The position numbers were made by a program, and so were the translations under genes. From the NCBI GenBank assembly GCA_950295325.1, contig OX485803.1, forward strand, positions 46,577,554-46,641,553: a stretch of 64,000 bases of DNA. Direction: 5' to 3'. The stretch comes from Polytrichum commune (Eukaryota > Streptophyta > Polytrichopsida > Polytrichales > Polytrichaceae). The notes beneath the pieces were generated by a model. The model was given only the letters and a program-made list of their open reading frames with translations, was not told where the DNA came from and ran no database searches. Each line of letters begins with the position of its first letter. Position 1 is the stretch's first letter. Positions 36,162-48,155 of this stretch are shown here, piece by piece.

Positions 36162-39089
36162 GAACAATTGTTGAGCTCTATGGAACACCTATTTGTGATC
36201 CGACTTATCCATACCTAGGGCCTTATGCACGACATGGGTCCCCCACAATCATAAGTTAGCTCTACATATAATGCCAAGGATTGGTCGTCACAAACACTCT
36301 TTCCTTCCTTTAAGCTTGATTTGGACTCTAGTGTTCCTTTACAAGATTCTATTGAAATTGTAATACTAAACAATGGGAAACACTCGGTGAAAGAGGTGTA
36401 TACAAACCGCGAACATGATCAAGCATGCGCCAATGGTCAACAATCCTTGATAGACTTTCCATTCCATATACCCATGAGGCTCTCACCTTTGTCATTGGGA
36501 ACGAGAGAATAAACGAAATGGACAAAACCGCTTACAATATAGGTCAAATTAGCATTCCCCATCAACAACAACAACTTTTGTTTCATTTTTTTTTAATACC
36601 ATGACTTATTTGTACTTTATATGTTGGACATGTGGTCCTCATGTCATTGAGGCGTTGTGAATGGAGGGTGTGTGATCGTGGGCAAACCACATCCAAGCCA
36701 CCCATTCACAGAGCCCCATCCTACAGTCTACGAGACTTCTTGGGCAGCTTGGAAAAAATTATGACAGATGAAATTTTGACGGATGAATAATAAGTGTTTG
36801 CAAGATGAAGGGGTTGATTGAACTTCCCATCGTATGAGAGCATTTGTGTGGGATTTTGAAGGTTCCCAAAGGGTTCCCTAAGTTCCCAATGAAGTTTCGG
36901 GGACGCGCCTTAGTGACGTGGATGTGGTCCTCTCATCAACCAAAGTAAGCCTTAGTAAAGCAAAATATTCAAATCATTAAATTATTTATTTCTTATTTTA
37001 GAACTTGAGAATGATAGAGCCCACGTAACGGGCATCTAACATATTGCAGTCATTAAATAAAGTTATGAACTCTAAATTTGGGAACGATGTTCAATCTTGG
37101 TTGAGGTTACTTTCACGCAATTTTACAAAAGGTTGATTACACTCTAAAATTTCTTTGGTTTGAAACTCACAAGACAATTTAAGGTCTATGAGTATATTAT
37201 TCTTAAGATGCATTTGGATGATGTATCTTTCCTTGTGAAATTATCACTGTGTCTCTTGTCAAAACAACACATTTCACCACAAGAAATATATGGTCATTTC
37301 CCTTGTAGAAACAACAATTTTAAACTTTTAAGCACCTAACATTCATTGGATGAAAAGAGGGAGGAATAATAGTGGTAGAGAGTGAGTGCCGCATGCCATC
37401 CAAAAATCGGATAGATCACAATGAAAGTTAAATTAATGATAGGTTACAATAAGCATACCACATATGGTATAGTGGTCGTGGAGCTACAAACACTAGAATA
37501 GTTCCAAAGAGCATCTATTTGGGGAAACCATTAGAGTTTATTGAAAGTATGTTGGATTGTGACACGTGATTTGTGCTTTCATAGACATTTCAATACCCTT
37601 CCCAAGAAAGTACATACGATTTGTACTTACAAGGAATATAAAAATGTAACATATTGTATCAAAATTGTTGTGGTGTTAGTGTCATCCATGCACATATTGC
37701 AATATATTCCAAAGGATGACAATTCTACCTATTCGAGTTATCCATAAAGTTGTTCAAAAGAAGGACAAAATTGTGGGTTTCATTCTTCTTATGAGAGGAC
37801 TTTCTATTAAGAATTCATTAGCTAGTCGTGTGGTAGAACCTAATTTGAAAGTTGGGTCAAACTCCTAGGACCTCCTCTTGCCTCCCCAAATTTGAGAGAA
37901 CTTTAGGATTTTAAAAAGGTTGCATGCCACCCTTAATCCTAGATTGGCTTATGCAAGGCTACCTCGATCCACCTATTCTAGTAGGACTACATTGTTCACG
38001 GTATTCAATGTTACGTACACTACTTGAGAAGGGCTTAAAGTAGATGCCTAGAGGTCTCAAAGTGTCACGTCTGCTAATTGCGAATAAGATATTGTTCATC
38101 AACATAAGTAACTTTTCTAAGTGATAATTATCTACGTTATGACATTTAGCGTAGGACATTGGGATACTCGAGATGATAGTTTGGTGTTTTAGTATGCAAG
38201 GGGAAGATATTGTTGAGCATACTTATGCCAACTGTCATTTGTGTACAATTTAATCAACTTGTAGAACAATGTGCAACATAGGCACACAATTGAACATACT
38301 CATGCCAAGATATTAGTAAGCGTAATTGAATGCCAAGTGTCATGAGGTGACACTCAGATAGTGAACTTGTTGATCATTAGTGTAACCTAGCATATGCCTC
38401 AAATTAGGATACGTGACACTATTACACTAAATACCAAAAACGGTGTAGTTATAGAACCAATTCTCATCAGTTCAACGCCACTTTTTGAGTATGGTAATTT
38501 GAGCATTTTAAAAACGTGGATGACTTTATGCATAAGCCTCATGTTATAATGAACTCCACAAAAGTTTGATGCCACTACTCTACAAATGACTCCACTTTGC
38601 CACCACTTTTAGATTGAATGATATAAACGTGGGCTTCTCTAGAAAATCAATCACGGAATTTTATGCACAAATCTTGACCGTCCGTTGCCAAGTCAACAAT
38701 ACAAAGTTAACATACATGCATCTAAGTTACGGCTGTTGGAGGAGAAATCCTGCAAGTCTCTAGACAAACGCTGACCTTTTATCGGAAAGATAGTTTTGTC
38801 TTTGTCGAGAGTTCAAAATTCATATCTCTTCTCTGGTAAGTACCTTTACCTAGTGGCCCATTCATGATACACCATTTTTGGGGATAAGTGTGACACGCAC
38901 CCTAACTAGGTAGTAGAAAATGTGGTCCTCAAATACACTTGCCATTCAACACATGTGGTCATTGTGACATGCCCCTAATTGTGATTGTCCATATATAGAT
39001 TCGACTCAACAAAGAAGAAGAACTTTGGCCTCTAAAAGGGCACCGGAGTGAATAAACTGTATGTTCATAATACATCTGTGGTCATGTCC
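36162..39089. other. Non-coding AT-rich stretch
   Basis: Nothing supported: short frames only, no repeat ends found. Confidence 0.45.
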
Positions 39090-39092
39090 TAA

Positions 39093-40258
39093 GGGCGAGG
39101 TTCCATGTACTGGTCCTGGTCCATTTTTTGACAAATAAATGGGTGGGTGGGTGGTGCCATGTGCCCAACCCCCTCACCCAAGGACTGGTACCCCCCATGA
39201 ATGGGTGACTTGCATTATATGTTATGCAAGGACCGGTGCCAAAAGGACCGGCGCTCTTAACGGTCAAGACAAGGACATGTGCCGGTTAGAGAGCTCTGGT
39301 GACCGGACCAGCCAATCACCTTGGGTACTAAAGGCCACTTTGTTCTTCAAGTCCTTTCTTTTGAGGGGTACTCCTAGGCTTTGATCGGGGAGAACCGACA
39401 GTTAGTTACAGATGAACCGGTTGAGTTTGAGAAATAACCGGTTGAAGTTCAAGACTTTGGGAGAATTACCGATCATTTTAGAGGAATTTCTAGAATAAAC
39501 CCCAATTTAATAAAGGAAAGCCGGAGGATGTCAATATGTAATCAGTTCGACTTGCAAACACTAGGACTCAATTGGTAATGCCCAAAAATCTCCCCGAGCA
39601 CTGCTCCTAGGGCTCCTTGCTCTTGCATCATGCATTCTTTGTACACTCAAAGCCTAGGTGTGAGAAGAAATGAAAACGAAAGAAGAGATAGAAAGTGATT
39701 GTATGTTATATCGTCCGAGTTCTCATCGTTAACTCATGGGAACGTGTATCTCATGATGTTTTCAAGAATTTGGATCTTAATAACAAATAAATACATATAT
39801 AAAATGCAATGTGATAGTAAGTGCCGGGTTTAATAAATTATAAAAAAATCCAAAGACTACGCAAATGTATAAAAAGTCACTTATAAACAACGTACAATCA
39901 CAATTTCAACTGAAAGTAAAATATTAATATATTAATATATTTCCATAGATGACCTTCGTACCACCTATGGACACCAAGAACACATAACTTGAAATTCATT
40001 CAATAAATGTACAAAAAATCTTGTGCAAGTCAAATATCAAAGGTTAAATCAATGACCTTCATTACTGATCTCCTTCATAAAATGTGACATCTTATTGCTT
40101 GCCAAATTTGGTGAGAAACTAGGAAATCGAAATAAACCGGTACCCCACATAGAAGTATCCCTCCATTAAATGAGTGACATCACCCATTTTTTGGATGATG
40201 TCACCCGTTTCTCACCCACTTAAAAAATGGACCGGCACCGGCACATAGAACTTGGCCC
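39093..40258 (-). mobile_element. Harbinger-like non-autonomous element 2, 1166 bp, TSD TAA
   Basis: Left end GGGCGAGGTTCCATGTACTG and inverse right end GGGCCAAGTTCTATGTGCCG; TAA at 39090-39092 and 40259-40261. Aligned inversely to element 1 it shares most of both ends, but it carries about 360 bp (roughly 39377-39738) absent from element 1 and lacks other interior parts. Confidence 0.82.
39373..39658. repeat. Inserted segment with CCTAGGCTTTGA inverted ends
   Basis: CCTAGGCTTTGA at 39373-39384 is inverted at 39647-39658. The segment lies in the block that element 1 lacks. Its 39387-39470 part matches the inverse of about 19200-19285 (ACAGATGAAC...GTTGAGTTTG...AATAACCGGTTGA), so it is dispersed. 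Confidence 0.5.
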
Positions 40259-40287
40259 TAAAGGGCAATGATGTTTGATGTAGAACT

Positions 40288-40310
40288 ACACTAAATATAA
40301 TATTTAGTGT
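40288..40310. repeat. Perfect short palindrome
   Basis: ACACTAAATAT and ATATTTAGTGT arms of 11 bp around one central A, 27 bp beyond the target duplication of element 2. TTTAGTGT also ends the ~200-bp MITEs at 17.7 and 23 kb. Confidence 0.7.
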
Positions 40311-40410
40311 CACGAATTCTAATTGTCTTGACCAATACTACTTGTAAACCGCGGTATAGTGACACGAACACTAAATGTTAACCCAACATTATTTGTCATT
40401 CCTTGTGATT

Positions 40411-41022
40411 TTATTTTTATTTTTATTTTTATTTTTTGGGGGGGGAGTATTGATTTACAGTGTTGCAATTACTATCACTTACCAAGTTATTTTTCATCCA
40501 AATTTCAAGCATCCATAACAACATTTCATCACAAGTTGCTAACAAAAGAAGGTAGGGTTTTGGCTGATGGATGAACTCACCCATCATCCATGACAATATT
40601 TGTTCACTTATTCTTAAAAAATGTCATCCATAAATTACCATAGTGACATAAAATATCATATTTAGTGTAACTCACCCTTTTTGCAGGAAATAGACAATAT
40701 CTTAGTATCCTAAACCAATTACAATAACCATTTACCAATAATATGTGACTGTACTTATTGGGTGTTTCCCTAGGAAAATAGAATCATTAGAAGCGAGGTA
40801 TAAGGGTTTGTTTTGGTAGTGAATGGACAATAGGTCATTAGCTTCATGTTGGCAGGGAGTTAGTGTTAATTCCATATTATTTGGTCTGGGTTTGATTCTT
40901 GTGGAACTCGTTTGAGTGGATGTGGATGTAGGATGACCTAGTGTTGTTATGTGAGTACATGCAAGAAATGTAATGTCATCCAATGGCCTATCCCTAAGCA
41001 ATCCTTGATTCAAGTAAAAAGT

Positions 41023-41055
<33 letters not shown>
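40411..41055. other. Low-complexity tracts and non-coding sequence
   Basis: (TTTTTA)n at about 40411-40436, a G-run at about 40438-40446, and (GT)n at about 41022-41055. No gene. Confidence 0.6.
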
Positions 41056-41057
<2 letters not shown>

Positions 41058-41392
41058 ATTACTTCTTTATATAGCAAAATATCAAAAATTCCCTTCCATT
41101 GTAAGACGGGTTTTGGTGGTCCATGATGTGTTATATTCCTAGATATGTTGCAATTTTGGTGGCATATGTTTGTATCTTGAATGTTTTCCTATCGGTTTGT
41201 TGGTCTAAGGTGGGTCTTGGAGGTCTGCAATGGATTGTTTGTTTTATAGTCTTTGTTTATGGACTAATATGGAGTGTGCATATTGTGTAGCTATTGAGTT
41301 GATTTGTTTGAATGTTATCCTAATATATGTGACACATATTTCTAGTTTTACTTCCAAACTTTTCATTGATGGGATATGCGTGTGTGAGCCCA

Positions 41393-43453
41393 AAAATAGT
41401 GTCCACATGTGAATTAACCTTAAGATAAATTGTGAGAAACGGAAATGCAATTTAAAGAAGTAGACCTCACCCTTAGGTAGAGGTGAAATGAGTGTAACTA
41501 AAATAAAAGAGGTAAGAGCAATTAATGTGTGTGGGGAAGTGGAGTCTTAAAAGGGAAGACCAAGGAGGGAGGCCAAACCTGGTTTTTTCTTTGGGTGGCC
41601 GAAAGATGCCGGACAGTGTGAGGAAAAAGGAGGGAGTTGGAGGGGTCTCGGGAGGCAAGGAGGAGAGGCTCATTAGGCATGAGCGGGAGGAGACTCGGAG
41701 AAGGAGGGGGAAACGTTGCCTCGGTATGGAGAGGAAGTTGTAGTAGTGCGAAGTAGAACGTGCGGGCATGTTGGGAACTTGGGATGGAGGATTCGCAAGT
41801 GGTTGCAGAGCGATGAAAAGCTGTGAAGAGGAGGGTGTGCGTTTTGACGAAACTGGGCCAAGCATTGGGCTAGGCGGGCAAGTTGCGGGTCGCTGCCGTG
41901 GAGATCCGGCTGCTACTGCGACAGTTCTAATTGTTGGCTAGAGGCGGAGCGCAAAGCACCACCGGCGGAAGTGGTTGGAAGGGGGGAGCCCATGTTCAAG
42001 ATCGTAGCCTGAAGTCGGGCGATCGGTTGATCAAAATGTCTTTGGTAAGGTAGGGCGTGAAAGGCAGGTCGAATGAGGCTAGGTAGCCAAGGAGCAAGGA
42101 GGGCTGCCGCAAATGCGAGGCAACCACAATTGAGCGAGGCAAAGGTGGGAGGCGGAAGACGGCGTCCGACTAACCGGACGGATCCCCACATGATTTTGTG
42201 GCTCTTGATCTTGAGAGAGGTGGACCTAATGGAATGTTGGAGGGGCTAGATCAATTATGCCTTAAGAATCCGTTGTGTGCATAATTCATTAGGAGGTTGG
42301 GTGGTTCGGAGCTCGATCACCTCGTTGAGGAGGGGCCGAATTTGGGCAACGGGGAGGCTAAGCTGTTGGGTCAAGAACAAGTGGTAGGAATGACTAGTGG
42401 TGATACCACCACGGATGAATACAGAGGTGGGATCAACCGCGCAATTGGAAGGTTGAGTGCCTGTCGACATGCGCTGGAAGCTTGGGAAATGGGTTTAGTG
42501 CACCGCAGCTAAACCCAAGGAGATGCTCGGTTGCCCCACTGCCGACGCATTACCGGCTCCAAACAGGGTTGCTGCCCCGGTGGGTGGCGAACAGGGCAAC
42601 ACTAACATTACAAGAGGATTGCATTTGGGTGGAGCAGAGGGCTCAACGAGTCTTTGGAGTTATTGCTTTGATCAACATTAAGGTGATGTGTTGGCTTGCT
42701 GGTGGGTGCAGGACAATTGCAGCTTGCCTCAGGGTTAATGAGGATTCGTGGAGTTTACAAGTAGTTGCTTCGGGGAACGGTGAATTAGTGACGTCGGCAG
42801 TTGGCTGCAACGGAGGATAGTGCCATTCCCTCCTCCTGGGTGATTAAAGTCAGCAGTTCCCTATTGCTCGAGGAAGGTATGGGTGGACGGACCAAGGGGG
42901 ATTGACGTCAAGGCTAGGAGCAATATCGGGCTTGAGCATAAGGAGCCTGTGGGTGATTCCACCAGGACAAGCAAGGAGGAAGGCCTCTTGGGAGTTTGGC
43001 AACTACTCCCGGCTCTTCACCGCTTCTCAAGGGGCATGCAACTTGTGTTGGGTTCTTAGAAGCTGTGGGATTCAGGTGTCGGAGACTCAACTTGAGACAC
43101 CTGCGTGGACACACGTAGGGTGGGGCGCCATGGTGCTACATAGTAGGCAGGATTAGAGGAGTAGGAGAACTTGGGCTAACGCATGAGGAAGGGAAGGTTG
43201 AACATGGGTAGTGAGGGCAATTAGACTTAGGTGTGAAGGGAATTCACATGTTAATTGTTGCATTGATGTTGTATGGTAATCAAGCATTTGTAAACGCTTG
43301 CATGAGTAATAAAAATGTGTCATTCACACCACTTCTTCCACCATTGATTGGACTAATGCAATTGTATGTTAAAGAGGTAACTTAAGGTGTGTGTGAGAAA
43401 ACTCACCCCCCGGACTAGGATGCAATCAAGGGGGGTGATGATTCTTGCTCACA
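41393..43453 (+). mobile_element. Solo LTR D (TGTGAGCCC family), 2061 bp, TSD GCGTG
   Basis: Starts TGTGAGCCCAAAAATAGTGT and ends CCGGACTAGGATGCAATC...TTGCTCACA. GCGTG is duplicated at 41388-41392 and 43454-43458. AATAAA at 43308-43313. The middle (41.5-43.1 kb) is purine-biased and GC-rich; the open frames in it lack gag/pol motifs. Confidence 0.85.
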
Positions 43454-43458
43454 GCGTG

Positions 43459-44800
43459 GTGGCTCTTGCGCCTGCAACTAAGACCATAAGTGGGGCTACA
43501 TTCCACTCTCTCTTGTGATGTTGTTGATGAATGGTTGATATTTTGATATTTTCCTATCAGTTGTTTCTATAGGGAATCCATCATTATAGTATGTAAATTC
43601 TATGAATAGTATTGTGAGTTCTAGTGTAGGCCTTTTTGATGGAAGTTAGTTATATGGGTGGCCTATGACGCATGTAAACGGGCCATACAATGGAATGACC
43701 ACTTGTGTTAAATGACAAGTGTGTTTTAGGCCCCACAATCCTACCATTGTAAGGGTGGGTTCAGAACATGGTCCGTGACCAAAGAAACTCCAATATCAAG
43801 TGCGCTTATTGTTGAAGAGTAGATTTTTTAAACATTAGGAGTTTACATAAGGATCCATGTCCAAGGCATGCAAAATGAAGTGGCGTCAATGTGACATTTC
43901 TATCATGTGAAATCGTTGTGGTCTTCACTTGCCAAGAAAATACTCCTAGTTTGAGAAACCAATCTTCAACCTTGGGGGTTGTAACAAACCTCCCACAAGT
44001 TTGCCACCAACTTTCACAATACTTCACAATAATCAAATTTTAATCCAATGTTGAGTTGAAGAAACTTGATTTATTTCCTTAATAACATCTAAATACAATC
44101 ATAGACCAACTATATCTTGGTCTAAGCTCAGCCACCCAACCATGGAGAAGAGATCTCGACAAAAGAGGGTTTCCACCTTCTCTCCCCCAAGCCTTATTCT
44201 CCTAACTTCCCACACCATAGGAACTAGTAGTTTATCTCTAGACTTTTACTTTCTATTTCATGATTAGATCTAGTCCATAGATCTTTAAGTCCTTTACCTT
44301 CGAATATGGAGTGGTCTAACTCCAATGCACCTCATCTAGAGTTGTCTAACTCCTGTGCATATGTTCTCAATTTGGAATGGTCTAATTACAGTGCACTAAA
44401 TGTGGAGCTCTCTAACTCCAATGCACATTTTGTCAACTTTGAGTTATCTAACTCCAATCCATCCATCTTCAACTGGGATTTGTCTTGCTCCCATCATCCT
44501 CTACTTACACAATAGCACATGTGGTTAGAAGATTCATTCATGCATCAAATATCTCTATTTACATTACAAGGGCCCAATCTTGAGTATGAAAATAGGGTCC
44601 ATTAAGGGGAGGGGGGAAGAGGTATTTAAAGGGTTGTTTTGAACCCCAAGTTCCTGGGACATGGATCCCAATGTAAACCCACCATAAGGTATGTGGACCT
44701 ATGTGGCCACTTTTCTTTATTAGAACACATGCATTCCCTAAGGAACCTCAAGCCATTAGCTTTACATTGATTGTTCCATTTAGTACATGTGGTACTACAA
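43459..44800. other. Non-coding stretch
   Basis: No gene apart from the repeat-bearing frame at 44306-44515, listed separately. Confidence 0.45.
44306..44515 (+). repeat. Short degenerate minisatellite with an in-frame E(L/W)SNSNA repeat
   Basis: Six units of about 30-39 bp built on TCTAACTCCAATGCAC. In frame +2 of the track a 69-residue open frame reads ELSNSNA-like repeats every 10-13 residues. It lacks any sign of a gene around it, so I list it as repeat rather than CDS. Confidence 0.5.
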
Positions 44801-44821
44801 AAGTTATCTCAATTAGCGTGT

Positions 44822-45570
44822 GTGATACTAATTCCCAAAACAAGCACTATTTTGCCAAGTCCCAAAATTAGTGAGTGTTGGAATTTTTATTGAGTGATGG
44901 ATACATGAAGACATGCTCATTTAGCATACATTTCAAGAAAATTAGTGTGTGTGCTAAGGTGCTTGTAGAGTGATGCAAGCACATGTTTGTCAGTGAATAA
45001 TGCCAGACTGAAAAGAGTTGGTACTTTCAGTGAATAATGTTGCTATGAGTAGTATTTTCAATGCATAGTGTTGAGATGAACAATGCTTCCTAGATCTTTT
45101 GGTGGCACTAAATTTATAGCATAATTTTTTTTGTATCACTTGCATTAATTTCTCACACACACTATTAGCCTTCCCACTTTATTAAGGATAATCAACATAG
45201 TTCCCAAAGCATGCACTTATTTTGCCAAATCTAAAATTAGCAAGGGCTAAGTTTTTTCCAATTGATACTATTCATGAATAAATGTTCGTTTACCACACAT
45301 TTCAAGAAAAATAATGCATGCTCTAAGGTCCTTTGAAGCTTGGGGTCACAACTATGAGATGTAGCAACAAAAACAACTATATGCATCGTGAAATGGTATG
45401 GTAGCATTGGTACTCATTAAAACCTTGCAAAAACAACGGCGAAAGCACTTTGAGCTCCTAAAACCCTAGATCTTCTAGTGGCACTAATTGCAAAGCGTAA
45501 AAAAAATTAGTATCACTTTCGTTGTTTTCCCACACACACTATTAGCCGGACCCCACTAAATGGGACAATT
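44822..45570 (+). repeat. Two-copy degenerate tandem repeat, period ~380 bp
   Basis: TTCCCAAA, ATTTTGCCAA, CATTTCAAGAAAA and CACACACACTATTAGCC recur in order at an offset of about 380 bp. Confidence 0.6.
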
Positions 45571-48150
45571 GATGTAGTACTCCTCTCCCATGTTAAAGTA
45601 ATTTAGCACAACAAAATAATACAACAACATTGTTGGCAAGACATTCACACCATGACGTATGCCATACAGTTCAAGTGCGAACCATATGTACATCACTAGC
45701 ATAATATTAGAAATAAGGTGAGACCTAATGTAAGATACTCTTTATTTTACAAATTTTCAAAAATATAGCATCATTCTTATTCACATACTGCATTATAAAT
45801 ATTATACAACACCCCATAATGTCATGTATTATTTTGTTTTATAAAACTACATATAAGGTATTGTACTTAGGATGGTACAAAATTTATAAAGGGTTACTAA
45901 GTTTTCTCACTCACAACCTCAACTCTTGAACATTTAGTAGTGTTCTTGTAGTGCTCAATTGTATTATTGTAGTGTTTTTACATTGTTTAGTAATGCTCAT
46001 GTTCATCGTGTTATATATCTAAAAACTTTTGTGTAAATAAGTCCTTAGCCACTATATCATTTGGCAATTACACCAAATTGTCATGTCAACTTAGTGTGTG
46101 GAAAATGAACGTGAAGGCAATCAATGCGATGCACTCTCATTGTCCAAATATCATACCCAAGACCTTCCCAATATCTTCCGGACATCGATACTGCATGTAG
46201 ATGATTTTGGGAAAAGTTGGAATACATAATGTTTATTGGAAAGAGAAAGGTATATCCAAATTATAATTAAACTCACCGCTTCAAAGCTCGGAGACTTCCC
46301 AACACCTTCCCAACATCAATGTTACGTTCACTTTGAAAGGAAGGATGTGAGACTCAATGAATATTGAAAAGATCAACGAAGAGTCAAGTTCTAAATCTAC
46401 CCACATTCAATATTTGGAGACTTTCCAACACCTATTCAAAATCAATGCTACATGCCCTTTATTAAGGGATGCACATGTATGGCGAATATTGTAGGACTTG
46501 GAAAGCCAAGTTGCCGGTTGAGTCATTAGGTAAGTTGTTTAAGCATAGTGTTTGTAGTGCACCATCATCGGGTCAACAAGTGCGAGCCATGTGTATGCAT
46601 AAACACTTATTAAATCTCTATATGCAATTTTTTCATGAGCAAAACTTTACACATAAGTCATAAGCCACATGATAACATCATTTATGTATCTTGCAATTTG
46701 AGCAGTAAGGGCGAATTGGTCAATTGTATATACAAAATATTAGTGTTTGGATAGAAAGATAGGCATTCAATGTATATATGCTCATAAATCACGTTTTTAA
46801 TGACTCGATCATTAAAGTATGATACTCGGGTGACAAATATTGAGTCATGGATGACCACATATACGAACGATTTGAGGTTGTGAGGTACATCGTGACGATG
46901 TATACTTGTTTCTTGTGAGAAACCTTAAGGGGATCTTAGGTACACTAAACTCCTATCATAGTTAGTTTCTCAAAATTAGTTTTAGAATCAACGATATTTT
47001 GGGGACCCACGGATTCATTGCTTTGTCAAATTGTACACTTCAACTTCAAAATTAATCAATGACAAGTCTTAGCCGACACACCCATCATCATTCTCACCAC
47101 TCTATATCTTTTTAACACAGTTGTCACAATGGATAACGAATCAATGTCTCATTTCCATATTAATGTGACCACATTCAAAGCATCTATGATCGGTTACTCT
47201 TGAGATTGATTTTTTTTGCTTTTGTTATGCAAACTGTAGTATGGGTCTTTGCTCTATTTTTGTTGCAATGTTAATTGGACTTGATTCTCCAATTTTAGAA
47301 GATCGAGATTCTACAATGATAACTTGTGTTTAGTGTTTGAATCCAAAGTTGTGGTTTTCACCTTGTCACATTTGTTTAACAACCATCAATGCTTCTTCTA
47401 GTTTGAGGCAATGTAATTTGTTGTGATTTATGTTGAGGGAGCAACATTAGATTTAAACCACTTAACCAAGTTGATATGTGCTTCTTCAAGTTGTTGAATT
47501 GAACATGTGTGAGTAGAGTCAACTTTAACAAGCATAAATGTGTTTTTGTGTTGTGTTATATTTTTCAATGAAAACAACCATTGTCAAAACGGTTTCTTTT
47601 TGTTTTGTTTGTTGTTGGTGGACATTGCTCAATCTCATTTAAAGCTTGGGTTCTTCAACATTTATCATGTTATCCTCATGTTTATTCTTTTCATCTTTGT
47701 TTAGAATAGAATTGTCAAGATTTTGGAGATCTTTGTCATTCTGAAGATGATTTTGTACATGTAAAACCTAATTGTCAATTATCATTCTCAAGGCTAACAT
47801 GTGTTTACACATGTGCGAAGGATCTTCACGGCAACTCATGTCCGTTTGTAGAATTATTGTGCACCAAGTGTTAAGCTTGGTTTCACTTAGCAGTTCAATC
47901 TTCAACCCAATCTCATAACTTACTCGCAAATGCAATTGGGGGGCTGATTTATATATTTTCACAATTTGTTGGGTCCGTTGAAGTCTTGTGATGTGTTATT
48001 TGCCCACACCTCAAAGAGAATACTTGTGTGCTTGCCTTAGAGTTTGAGCTACTTGATAGTGGTCAAGTGCTACAACCCACCATGCTAGAACCTTGAAGTT
48101 GGATCTCCACTCAATGTTGTACCCAATATGTGCAATTTTTGGTTGAATTA
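45571..48150. other. Non-coding stretch with weak ~130-bp repeats
   Basis: Around 46150-46460 the string GAGACTTCCCAACACCT with CATCAATG(T/C)TAC recurs three times in degraded form. No gene was recognised. Confidence 0.4.
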
Positions 48151-48155
48151 CTACA

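Noticed and set aside
35859..36188. 109-codon minus-strand frame
   Set aside because: It includes the A-tailed retroposed insert and its target duplications, so it is not an original coding unit.
40288..40310. Perfect palindrome as an operator-like site
   Set aside because: AT-rich sequence next to a transposon and similar to MITE termini, so a MITE end is a simpler reading.
41473..43156. Several 60-130-codon frames in LTR D, and similar ones in LTR E
   Set aside because: GC-rich, stop-poor LTR sequence; frames occur on both strands with no gag, protease or polymerase motif.
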